From Nematostella vectensis (taxonomy: Eukaryota > Cnidaria > Anthozoa > Actiniaria > Edwardsiidae): DNA of 64,000 bases. The notes under the pieces are model-generated. The model worked only from the letters and a program-made list of their open reading frames with translations. It did not search any database and was not told the DNA's origin. Location: positions 12,575,951 to 12,639,950 of the forward strand of contig NC_064041.1 of NCBI RefSeq assembly GCF_932526225.1, written 5' to 3'. How positions within the stretch are numbered: position 1 is the first letter of the stretch; every line of letters begins with the position of its first letter. The position numbers and the translations under genes are program-made. Positions 11,601 to 23,600 of the stretch are shown here, piece after piece.

Positions 11601-14600
11601 TCTCTGACTTTGTCCATCCACCACAATGCGTCCGAGGTACCCGGCAGATTTCTTCCTTCAGCATGTCTCGTACTCATGCCGCAGTGGCTACGGATGCTGG
11701 GAAGGCGCTAACCTGGGGGTACAGCCCGCAAGGGGCTCTGGGTATCGAGCATCTTGCTAGTTTAATTGTTCCGCTCCCGGTTGAAGTTACTTTGGAGAAG
11801 ACAGTGCTTCAGGTGGCTTGCGGAGTAGACTTTACTCTATTTCTTTGTATCGATGAGACTGTCTACTCATGTGGGACGGGCGCGCTTGGAGCCTTGGGTC
11901 ACGGAGACACAACAGATAGATGCATCCCAACAAAGGTGATTTGTGAAAGATTATGAGATATAGATTTTCAGTGAGCTTTTGTTTCACGAACAACAGTTTT
12001 CGCTGGGCCAGATCCAGGATCTTTTAAAGGTGAATATATTATTTTGTCGCATATGGTAGAGGTTAGACTGTTTCTGTTTCATCTAATCCTCTCCTTACAA
12101 ATGGGCTATACGTGGGCAAAGGGCAGAGGTTGATAATCAAGTTTTGCGGACGGGTGATTTGAAAGAGGGGGAGTGTGGGGGGGAGGAGTGGGGGGGGGGT
12201 GAATTTGAAGAAATTGAGCTTCCAGGTATATGTACAATGCAGGTCTTTATTTCAGAAAGTTCACCCACACAGCCTTTGACATTTTATACCTTTTCTTTCT
12301 CCTTTATAGATCGAGACGTTGTACAGTATCAAGGCTATTGGAGCTGGCCAGCATTATGCATGTGCAATTATGACTTCCGGTTGGATGTATGCGTGGGGAC
12401 TTTCGGGCGCAGCAAAAGATGAAACTAAATTTGTGAAAACGCCAACAGTGGTGGGTTGAAAAGAGATGCATGATAAAATAATTCAAATATCTCAAATCAA
12501 TTATGTTAATGACATCATCATCATCACCTCTGATTACTTGCAGGTCAAGGGTGTCGATAATGCCCGTGTAATGTCCATGGCATGCGGGGCCTACCACACT
12601 GTACTACTCGCTGAGGGTTACGGATGGCTTGGAAACTTATCTAGTGGTGTGGCATACAGTTGGGGGAGAGGAGGAAATGGAGCCCTTGGACACGGAACAT
12701 TACTGAGCTTAGCACGCCCAAGGTGATGTTTGGTTGGACCACCAATTTGCATAAGCGGTTGGCAAAAAAGCAAATATGGCTTCCAGTGTAAGCAACTTCG
12801 AGCTGATTCCTGACCAAAATAAATCTTGAGTACCTTCATTGAAGGCATTGAAGCTTTTAGTCCTGGATGTGAGGGATATTTCTTATAGGAAGTTTTTCTT
12901 CCAGCGACTGTGAACCTAATAAGTTGTTCCTTTTTTTTTTGGAATGGCTTTTTTAGAGTGGCGAAAACTTTCGATTAGAGACAGGCTACTAACCCATATT
13001 GTCTTTTGTAAATGTCTTACAAAAACATCGAGGCGAAACAACGAAATATCAAGACCGCCCAGTGTTTTGCCGCCTAAAGTTATGGATTGTTAGGGACCTC
13101 CGCGCTCTGTTGTGACGGCTTTTTGACAAAGCTCGTTCCTTACTGTTACCCACGAAGGTTTTTTTTATCGCGAATGAAACGTTAGAAGAAAATACCTCTG
13201 GGTTTACAAGGATGACCCATTCAAAGGCCCAAAGGGTCCAATGTAATGTCCAAGATAAGGTACAATGTAGTGTCAGGTAAGTCCCAAGATTGGGCTCATT
13301 GTTAGGCCCCATATCCTCCTAGGAAGTTTTGCAAAGTAAGGTTCCAGGTAGGAACGTCATATAACCTTAGCCCTGCTTGTTTTCTTCATGGCTATAGTTA
13401 TGTAAAAAGGCTGTACCACGGCGACAAGGATGGCAAGGATGCAAAGACTGTTTCCCAGGTGGCAGCGGGGCGAGCTCATTCTGCATTTCTCACTAAGGAT
13501 GGATGTGTCTACACATGCGGTAGCAATCAGTATGGTCAGCTGGGTTACTACACAAAGGTAAACCGATGCTCTGTTGCTTTTTGCTAGGTTTATCTACCGT
13601 AACCGTCATGCCATACTAGGCTTGCCAACACTAAATCATGGCCTCTACTAGCTATTGCTACTACTACTGCTGCTTCTGCTACCTATCTACGCACTTACAG
13701 ACCCCAAATCTTTCTTTCCACTTCTTTGTAGTTGTCCTTCATTTGTAAACGTTTACTGTAATTCTTATTATATCTTAGTATGCTCCCGCTCAATGCCAAG
13801 TCACAAAAAATACATTTTCATCGGCTAATAAACTAACTGAGAAACTCTCAATCAAGTATCAATAAAGTATCGTTGATGGTTACTTCGGAATTTCCTTGCA
13901 AAGAACCCTTGTATTTTCAATTATAAACAGTAACAAAGGAGAAGTTGATTAACATTCTTAAAATCAATTGTAAGATGGAAATGATTACTAGAGTGTCGAG
14001 TCTACTACTCTTCACTGATTTCGACATTATTACAGTGCCCCCCATTTCATAAGTCGCAATCTCTATCTCGAACCATCCTTCGCATTCCTTGTGTGCTTAA
14101 GTTTTCGAGATTCCACTGTATAGTAACTTTTTTGTATAAAATAATTTTATTTTTGTTAAGGAGACTTACAAGCTCCTGCCGACCAAAGTTGACCTCGGAC
14201 TCACAGATACTGGAACCCCGAGAAGGTACACCACAATACAACTCTGGCCTATTTTATATAACCCTGTTTTTATTTCGTGCAATCCTTGATCCTCTCAGAA
14301 TCTTCTGAGTATTCTGCTAAAATGGAACTAGTGCCGTGTTAACATCATTAATATTGGGGACTTGAAATAAAATGAGAGGAACCGCTTTTTTTTTGTAGTG
14401 AAATTATATTGCTTTCAAAATTTATTTGGATGCACAGAACAGGCACAGCACGCCCCCAGCACTTCTCCCGGAAAGCCGATTTTTTCTTACTTTGAGTAGT
14501 CCCTGCGTTTGTCTGTTCACCTAATAACCGATTTTTTACATACTTTTTATTATAGTGCTACAGAGTTGTCATGCAGTGAGCACTGCACGATGGTACGAAC

Positions 14601-17600
14601 CAGTGACGACAAGTGTATAATGTGGGGGAAATTCTGCTACGGCACAAGCTTACCAAATCCCTTCACGGTCTACCACGATGACGTCGGAATAATCGATGTG
14701 ACCACGTGCTGCCTTTCGGGGAGCCCCCCGGGGGAAGCTGTTAACACGTCATGTGAGCTGGTACTCGGTCTGACAGGGGAGGGGAGGATTCTCCTTTGTG
14801 GTTTTGTGACGACAGGAATGGAGTATCAGGTTTGTATATTTAAGTTTCAGTGAGTTTCCTGATTGTTGCGATGAATGTTGCACACTGGCCTTCCACTGCG
14901 CGACCCGGGCCCACATCCCGGCGCTGAATATGGGGATTTTTTGGGCTTTGCGTTGTAAGGGAGCGGTCATTTATTACTGGGGGGGGGCTGGCAAATATGT
15001 AGGGGGGGCTACATTTTTTGGGCGCCGAATTAGGGGGGTCACGTTTGTTTGGGGGCTGTTATGTGGCTGTCTGTGGTTTTAAAGACATAATTATCTAATA
15101 TAAAAAAGGGGATGCAAATTTTTGGGCCTCCGGTTAGGGAGGGGGGGTCGCGATTTTTAGTCTTGGATTTGGGGGGGGGGGGTTACGATTTTGAGCCCAG
15201 GGTTTGCAAAAATACCGCCCCTCAGTAATTAATGACCTCTCCCTAAGTGTGTTTCCTGTGTTTCTTTTGTGTGCTTTTCCTAAAAGCAAGGCATTGCTCT
15301 CGGTATCACTGCATAATATTCTCTCTCTGAACCCAGATGACAAAGTGCTTTAAAGGAGGCCATTACACCGCCATTTTATGCTCCCGCTCAATGATAAGTC
15401 ACTTAAAGCTCCAATTTCCATCAGCTTATTCAAGCAACTAACTATGATATTTTCATTCAAATAAATCTGTTAATAAGATATCAGACTTCATTCTTAGATT
15501 GTTATTGTGAAGTTTCCTTGCGAACAAACCGCTGTATTTTCAATGATAAATAATAACAAAGGCGTGGGTGATTGACATTGTTTAATTATTATTGTTAGTA
15601 TTCATTATAATTTTGTTTTATCATATTTATTATATTTATTTATTTATTTGTTTTGTACAAACAGTTGACTCCGTGGCTTGACAAGGCTCTGATCCCATGC
15701 AGTATCACTGGACTGACACGAATCACCAGTGTTGGTCCAATACTGGTTGGAATAGATGACCAAGGAAGGTCCCACTATGTAAACCTGGCACTACAATCGT
15801 GGCTGAAACTTCCTTTAGAGATGTACAGACTCCATCCTCCTGAAAACAGGGGTTCATTGGCTAACTTTATATTGTCGGCCATTGATGAACTGAGCGCCAA
15901 TGATAAACTGCCAGCCATCCAGTTCAAGCGGCTTTCACTTCCAGCGCATGTTGTGCAAGTCGAGTCCACTTTGACAACTTTTGTATTCCGGACGGAAGTT
16001 GGAGATGTGTTCTCATGGGCACCTTTCTCAGGTATGTTGCCATTTCATGAAACCCTCTATTGTCATGCATTCAATCCAAAGTTTCAGCGAAAACCCAAAA
16101 AATTGAACTAATGTTTCTTGTTTACTCCTCATTGCATACTGGATGGGCATACAGGCTAAAAAATCGATCATTCTGTAGTTTGTTTTTGATAACTTTACAT
16201 GCGACTTATGTTATTTTCGTTTAACCAAGTTACTGAATTTCAAGCCTACAATCAGAATATTAGCTTTGAGCTTAATCATTAAATGCTAAAAAGGTTTTGA
16301 AGGTTTCAAGATGGTTTACCTTCTGTTACCAGGCGATGTGGTTCTCCTCCATCGCGAGCTGGACAGCAAGATCATTGTACAGATCGCTTGTGGTGCATTC
16401 CACGTCGCAGCACTTACCGATAGCGGCGAGCTTCTTACATGTGGGACAGGGAAACATGGGCAACTTGGCCACACGCACATGCGCAGTAGTGACGAATTCC
16501 AGACTGTCCTGCTATCTAAAGTCGAGAGGTTCGCATCAGTCAGCTGCGGTATCGTTAGTACGGCCGCTCAGACAACGACGGGAAAGGCAAGTTTGAATTA
16601 TATCATGATGAAAATACATACATTCTTGGACAAAAATAACTTTGAAATATTTTACAGGACTTTAAGACTATCGTAGATGTCCGTTTATGCACCCACCCCT
16701 TTCCTCTCGAATAAGCGCTTCCCAACACCCCAATGTCCCAATGTTAAATATGCAACTCTTCTCTAGAGTTGAAACCAATCTTTAAAATAATCTTTATTCG
16801 ACGCAAAAAATACCTTACTCGTGACCAAAAAAAACACATAGAATAAGCTTAACAAGCAATTCCACTAAGTTCGAATTTTGTCTTCTCTCTAGGCGTATTT
16901 CTGGGGCCAATTAGATTTGCCTCGGTGCGAAAGCTTCTATCACAAGAAGGCGTTACCTGATGCTAGCAACACAATTCCCGACCCTTCATTCTTGACGCCC
17001 ATCATGGACTCAGGCGGGTCACCGATTGGCTGTAAACTTGACCTTGACTCAGGCCAGCAGCTTGCTGTGGTAGGGAAGCCATTCAGGTGTCGAGTCTGTG
17101 GACGGGATGCGGACAGCGTCTTGGATAAAAAACTGGTAACGTAGTTATATTCATCATTATCATCAACAGCAGCATAATCATCACACCCGTCACGGACATC
17201 TATATCGACGGTCATTACCATCAGTCACCATTACCACCCCCACTATGGCAAAGTCTTCACTATTACTCTTACCATACTTAAACTGATTTGTCATCATCAT
17301 CATTAACCTTAAACCACCATCACTACCGCCATAGTCAATGTTATCATCGTCAATATTGACCTCGATGGCTTCACCATTACGATTATCAATTCAATTTACT
17401 TTTCCAGATATACTGGCAATCTTTAATAAATGATCGATTGATGTTATCTAATAATGTACACAATGTCCGAAATAAGTCAATAATGCAATCCATAATGATT
17501 TTTCGTCAGATCTTCAGAGCTGAAGCAAAGTCTCTACAATGTGGTAGCAGCCTTCTAGTTAAAGGCACAGTGACCTTTGATCCCGCTAGCTCCGCCTACA

Positions 17601-20600
17601 TGGCCAGCTTCTCCTTTCTCTACCCAAACGTCTACAAAGTGTCAATCACTCTTGACGGTCGTCACGTGCTTGGTAGTCCCTTTACCGTCCAATCAGAAAA
17701 AGGCGTGCCTCTCAGCACGTGCAAATTAACCTTAATCGGCAGTGATGTCAGCAGCCTCAAATCAGTGGCCTCGACACTCCGAGACCAGTGCCGTACTGAT
17801 GATGAGATTCCGGGTATGATTGGTACCCTGTTGTTTCCAGGCAGCTCTTACTGTGTAGAGCTTTGGGGGGCACCTCCTGTCGACATTGACCAGCCCGGGA
17901 CCGCTAATATGGCGGCGCTGGCGTCTATCAGCGACGGTGGGGTCTACGTGTACGTCTGGGACGGGTTATCGTGTGATTTTCCGCGCGACAACTTGGAGTT
18001 TTGGTTGCATATTTTACGCATGCAGGCGAGCTCGTCGCATGTCGTTTTCCTTGGGGTGAACATTGCCGCTGAACATGCGCACAGCTTGAACCTGAAGCCA
18101 TTCAAGGACATAAACCCGAATCTAAGGAAGGCTATTCTTGTGGGGACGTACAGGACGGAGCCCGAGGCGTTGGTTAAAGAGATGAGAGTGGTGGTGGAGG
18201 AGAGATTGGCAAGTGGGCCTGAGCCTATTATATGGGGTAGGCTGGCCACGCTTGAAGACAAAGTACGGGAGAGCAGAGAAAAACAGCTCGAGGTAGGATG
18301 TCTGATGTACGTTCGTCTGCCCTTTTTTGTATATGTTCTATATGTCCGCTCGTCCATCTATCTTTCTGCTTGTCTCTCTGTTTGCTGTCTATCCTTCTGT
18401 CTGTTTATGATTGCATCTGAAGATTATTTAAACAGCTGTTCTTCGTCTTTCTTGTTACCAGGCCCTTGAAAGACGCGCATTCATCCGCTTGGCTAATGAA
18501 TGCGGGATCGAGGGCGAGGCATACTACCAAGATGCAGTGCGCCACCTGGAAAGGGTCGGCCTCGCTTTGGCGGTGGGAAGTGATCACGTGTTCCTAGTGT
18601 TTGATCAGCGTTGGGTGTCACACCAACTCTTGCAGTTGGAGGCCTCCTGCCACCGGGGCATGGTTTCACGTGAATCTTTAGGTAATTCGTGATTCCTTGG
18701 GGTTGGCTTACCGTATTTACTCGAATAAGCGCCCCCTTTGAACAAAAACTATTAATAAGCGCCTCCCCCGAATAAGCGCCCCCTCCCCTCCCCAGGTTTT
18801 ATATAACTGAGTACATAACTGAGTGACATAATGTCACTTTAATGTAGTTCTAAGAAAGCACTGGAGCTCATAGAAAGGACAGGGAATAGAATATTTAATG
18901 AATGCAAAAATCTTAAATTTCTCCAAAGAAGTTTAAATTCTTTTTATTGGCTACGCCCATTTTTTCCCCTCTGCGTGCTACTGTAGCTACTGCAGTGAAC
19001 CCTGGATTTTACGTTAACCTCGGTTTTACGATGACGTTTCTTTCTCCCGAGGCATATCGTAAAATCCATGTTCCACTGTACTGGCATAATTATTCTCGCT
19101 TTTTGATCTTATTGTTTTTTTCATAGACGAACCCAAGAAGTGCTTTCTCGACCTCCTCGTTAAGAAAAACCTCGGCTTCTTCACAAGTGGCAACAAATTC
19201 TGCTTCATCCCGTGCCTCCCCTCCCTTCCTGGGGATATCTGGCGACAGGATGTCACCCGCTTCACTACTTTACGTCACGTGGTCATCAACAAGCCTCCAT
19301 ATCACGTGTTCACAGCATTTCCTATTATGGCATCTAACTTGGCACGTGACAACCAGAAAGTTTCATTTGGAACCTTCGCTTGTGTTATCCATGGTGAAAA
19401 TTTTAAAACATGTATCGAGGCGGGACCTTGTTTGATTGACAACCGGAAGTCAGAAATTCGAATCGTTGTCCAATCACAAGACAAAGAAACATGTCAGATG
19501 ATCACTTCGTCAACACTGCACGCGCTGACAGATTACCTTAGCTTGAGTTTCCCAGAATACACCACAGGAGCTCGTAGCTTGGCGTCCTGTTCAAACTGCC
19601 TGCAATCTTACATCGAAATGGACCACGTGCGGGAAGCCAATGTTGGTGCTGTACCGGAAGTGAGATGTGATTCTTGCAAAGAGAAGGTCGCTGTAGCGGA
19701 AGTGCTTTCTGGGTACAAAGAATCCCGCATGTTGCCCGAGCTTGGTAAAGTGGAGCTACTGGTTGGAGGAATTCCAGGTATCTACAGATAATAAAGTAGA
19801 AGGGAACCCTGCACGTACACAGACCTTCCTGATTTGGGGGGGGGGGGAGGGTATGTGCACAAACATAGAGATTATACATAGGTACCATACTTAAGTGGTC
19901 CATTAATAGTTATAATAGCTTATACCGCATTCACACCAGCACTTAAACCAGTTTAAAGGTGGTTTAATTAAACTGGTTTAAATCTCAATCTCCCAAGAGT
20001 GGACAGAACCAAGAACAAAACTGAATAGACTGTGCTGTACATGTTACTAAGTGATCATTTAGCTAGTAAGAATTCAACACAATGAGAAACTTGGAAAGTT
20101 ATCAGACAAAAGAAAAACCTGTGGATGCAAAATCCCATCGGGGACGGGTATACTCCTATGTATTCCAACGGTTAATTCGCGGAAATCATCATGAGTCTAG
20201 TTCAGGGGATTTCCAAGTCTTACATCTCAGTGTACATAACAGTCCCAGGTATACAGTTTGAATTATTGATGACGTAAACTTTAAACGGGCATGATAAGGT
20301 CCTCAATTTTTTATCAGAATATATAATTTTAGTACTACAATAGCACTTGAATCAAATAAATTATATTTGTTGCTGTTGATGTTCACTTAAAAATATAGAT
20401 AAGGAACCAGCCTTTCCTGGTCTAAAAACTGGTGCCGTGCAAAATCATTACAGGTCAATATTTTACCCAATCTAATATTCCACAGGAAGCCCGCCTGGCC
20501 GGGCGAGGGCATCCCCAGGCCACATTCTCAGACCCCTGGTCCAACAGCTGGTGGAGAACTCGTGCAAACAGGAGAAGCGTCTAATGGCGGAGATGAACAG

Positions 20601-23600
20601 ACACTTCACCAACATGACAAACTTCTTCCTTGACCTCAAGACGGTATGTGAATCCTTTTTTGATTTAACAAGCTTCCCCTTGTGCACAGCAACAAAACTG
20701 AATAGACTGTGCTGTACATGTTACTAAGTGATCATTTAACTAGCAAGAATTCAACACAATGAGAAACTTGGCAAGTTATCAAGTTATCATTAGACTTTGA
20801 CTCTTTCTGAGCATATTGAGAACTTTCTTCACAGTTCGACTGCCCACGCACAATTTGTCTACTGCCTGACTTCCAGTCCAACACCGGATCCGTCATTAAG
20901 GGTGACATTCTGGCAAATCTCAAGCGATGTCTTCTTCTCGGAGGCCAGAAAAAGTACCGCTTGTATCTTCTTTGCGAAGGTGACGTTATTAAGGCAATAA
21001 ACTCACTCAGGAATATGTGAAAACTTTCATTTAGTGTTAAAATTATCAATGTAGTTCAACTGACAAATAATGGCTAACACACCATTTCTAGCTAGAAGCA
21101 CAATAAATCCTGCTGTCATACCCTCTCATATAAAATATCTATTGTTCCATCCCTCCTCCAAAGATATATTTGCCATCCCCCTCCCAATAAGATATCTACT
21201 GTCCGCCCCTGAAGCAAATTCCCCAAGAAAGAAGAGACTCTTGACAAATCCTCATTGTGTACAAGCACTCATCCACTACACCACCCAACCCCCAATATCT
21301 ACGTGTTTTACTCGATTTCAGGCAACGGAGACGGTAGCGGGGTTCACTTTCTGGAACCTTCTCAACACAAAGGTTACCAGATCACCGAAGTGAACAAGCT
21401 ACTCGTTGAATGTGTTGGTCATTTGCGGTCTGTGACTAAGGTAAATCATCCATGTTACTTAAACGAAGCCAGGGGGAGGACCCAGGGGGAGGACCCAGGG
21501 AGCCAAACACCACCCCCCTTCCTGCAGCCACAAATACAGTTAATGAAGGAGACATTACTTAAAATGGCTACGGCCCGGTGAATTTGCTCCTAAAAGTCCA
21601 CAGGCTGTACCCCCCCCTACACTTTTGTGGCTTGGATACATTATATATATTTGGTTTTTATGTTTATTATTTTTCCGAGCTGGTTATTATCGTGTTATAT
21701 AAAATATGTATTGCTGTACTAGACTTTGCAACGTACCACTATTTTACGATGAAAAAGTGTGGATAAAGTAGTTCCTAAATATTGTGACTTTGCTTGGATA
21801 AAGTCACCATCGCCAAAGTCAACTTCGCCCATCGCGCTTTGCAGCGTATGTTGTTTGAGGGTGTTAACGTAAAAATGAAGAGGGAACTAAATTACAAAAG
21901 TTTATTAAAAGTAAGGAGGCCTTCTAGCCCTATCTACAAGGCACATTTTTCTAATAATAGTATTCCGAAACCTAATGGTGAAATCAAGGTCCCATTGCAT
22001 TCCCTGTCGCTGTGGTTGTTGTTTCAGCTGTTAATGCAACTCTACCCGACCATTGGGCTCCTCTCCTCTGTGTCCGCTCAGATAGGGATGACGAGCCTCT
22101 TCCCTTCCGTAGAGACCATGGATAAGATACTTGGGATGGTGGGGCTTAGCGCCGCAGCCCTCTCCCAGGTCAAATGGGAGAAATACTTCAAAGAGGTGAT
22201 TTTAAAACTATAGCAAGGAAGGGTGCAGTCAGGAAACGAAGTGGGGGGGAGGGGTGCGCCAAAAGCACACAGTCTCTTCCTCTCGAAACATCGTTAAAGC
22301 TTATACTTTTTCGCACATATCTTATGACTGTGAATATTCTGGCTACGTGCAAGTGGCTATGTGCTCGGAGTTGGTGCCCATTTGCGTAACAACATTGAGC
22401 GTTGCCAAGTATAAAGGCTAAGGAGGGTTTTGATTTGGGATATGGTTTCAGGGACTTTTTTTATGGTTGAAAAGTGGACATTATCTCAACATCATGCATT
22501 TCCTAATGCATGATTTCCTATGTATTTCTAAAAGAGTACCATTCGAGAGAAAAACACGTACAACGAAAAACTATGATCCTTGCGCATTGTGGCAGTATAA
22601 ATTCTTTTACATGGAGCTACATATTTTTTGAAGATATAAGATATACTCGTTTGCTGATTTTGACAATGTGACGTGCGAATTGTCTATTTTCTTACTTATA
22701 TAAAATGTTTGGCAAAACTAAAATATACAAAGCGAAGTTTAAAGTACATATTTCATTCTTTGAATGAAAGCCTATCGACATGACAAATCTCGACAAAGAA
22801 GACTGCCTGGATATTTTATTATATTATCCTAAATTGATGTTGTTTTTGGAGGATACTCAAATGGGTACCAACTCCGTGCACATACCCAATTGGGAGGGAT
22901 ACTTCAAAGAGGTATGTGTAGACTATATTTTAGGGCTCAGTGGCGACGCACTCTCCGCGGAGCTTTCCTGTACATACGTGAAAGACAGCGGAATCGAGTG
23001 GACACAGAACGCTCTGCGCAGGAGGGTACTGTATGTGTGGAGGAATAAAAGCAGTCAAGTTGTTTCTACTCCACTTCTGGTTGGATTTTTTTGTTATCTA
23101 TTATTATTCTTTAACTTACCACCCAACGAAAAGAAAATCAAGAAAAGCTTGGGTTTCCTGTACTCTGGGTGATATGCGCTAGGAGGAGACTGGGTCTCTT
23201 CGAAGGAAGCCCAAATATTGGGAAACTCGATTGAGCCAAATAAACGAAGATTTTGATTGAGCACGAAAATGTAACGGTTCTTGAAAATGAATGCGAAATG
23301 GTCCGCGTTCACATTGGCCACACAGTGGAAACTCTTCTCTTGACTCTATTCTTTGCACCAGTTGTACAGCCCTTTTATAACAAAGTGCATTATTTCAATA
23401 AAGGTTGTCAGTGCAGTGCAAATGGCGATTAGCAAATGGCAGTTCTACGACCAAAAGTAACCATGGGTCTCGAAGAATATGGATAAATCAAAACTTTTAT
23501 CCTTTAAAGGTTACCAATGCTTGGCTCTGACATTGTTGGACTTTATTTAACACCTTTAATTTTACGAATAATTAGAACCCATAAGTCATTTACCATTCTG

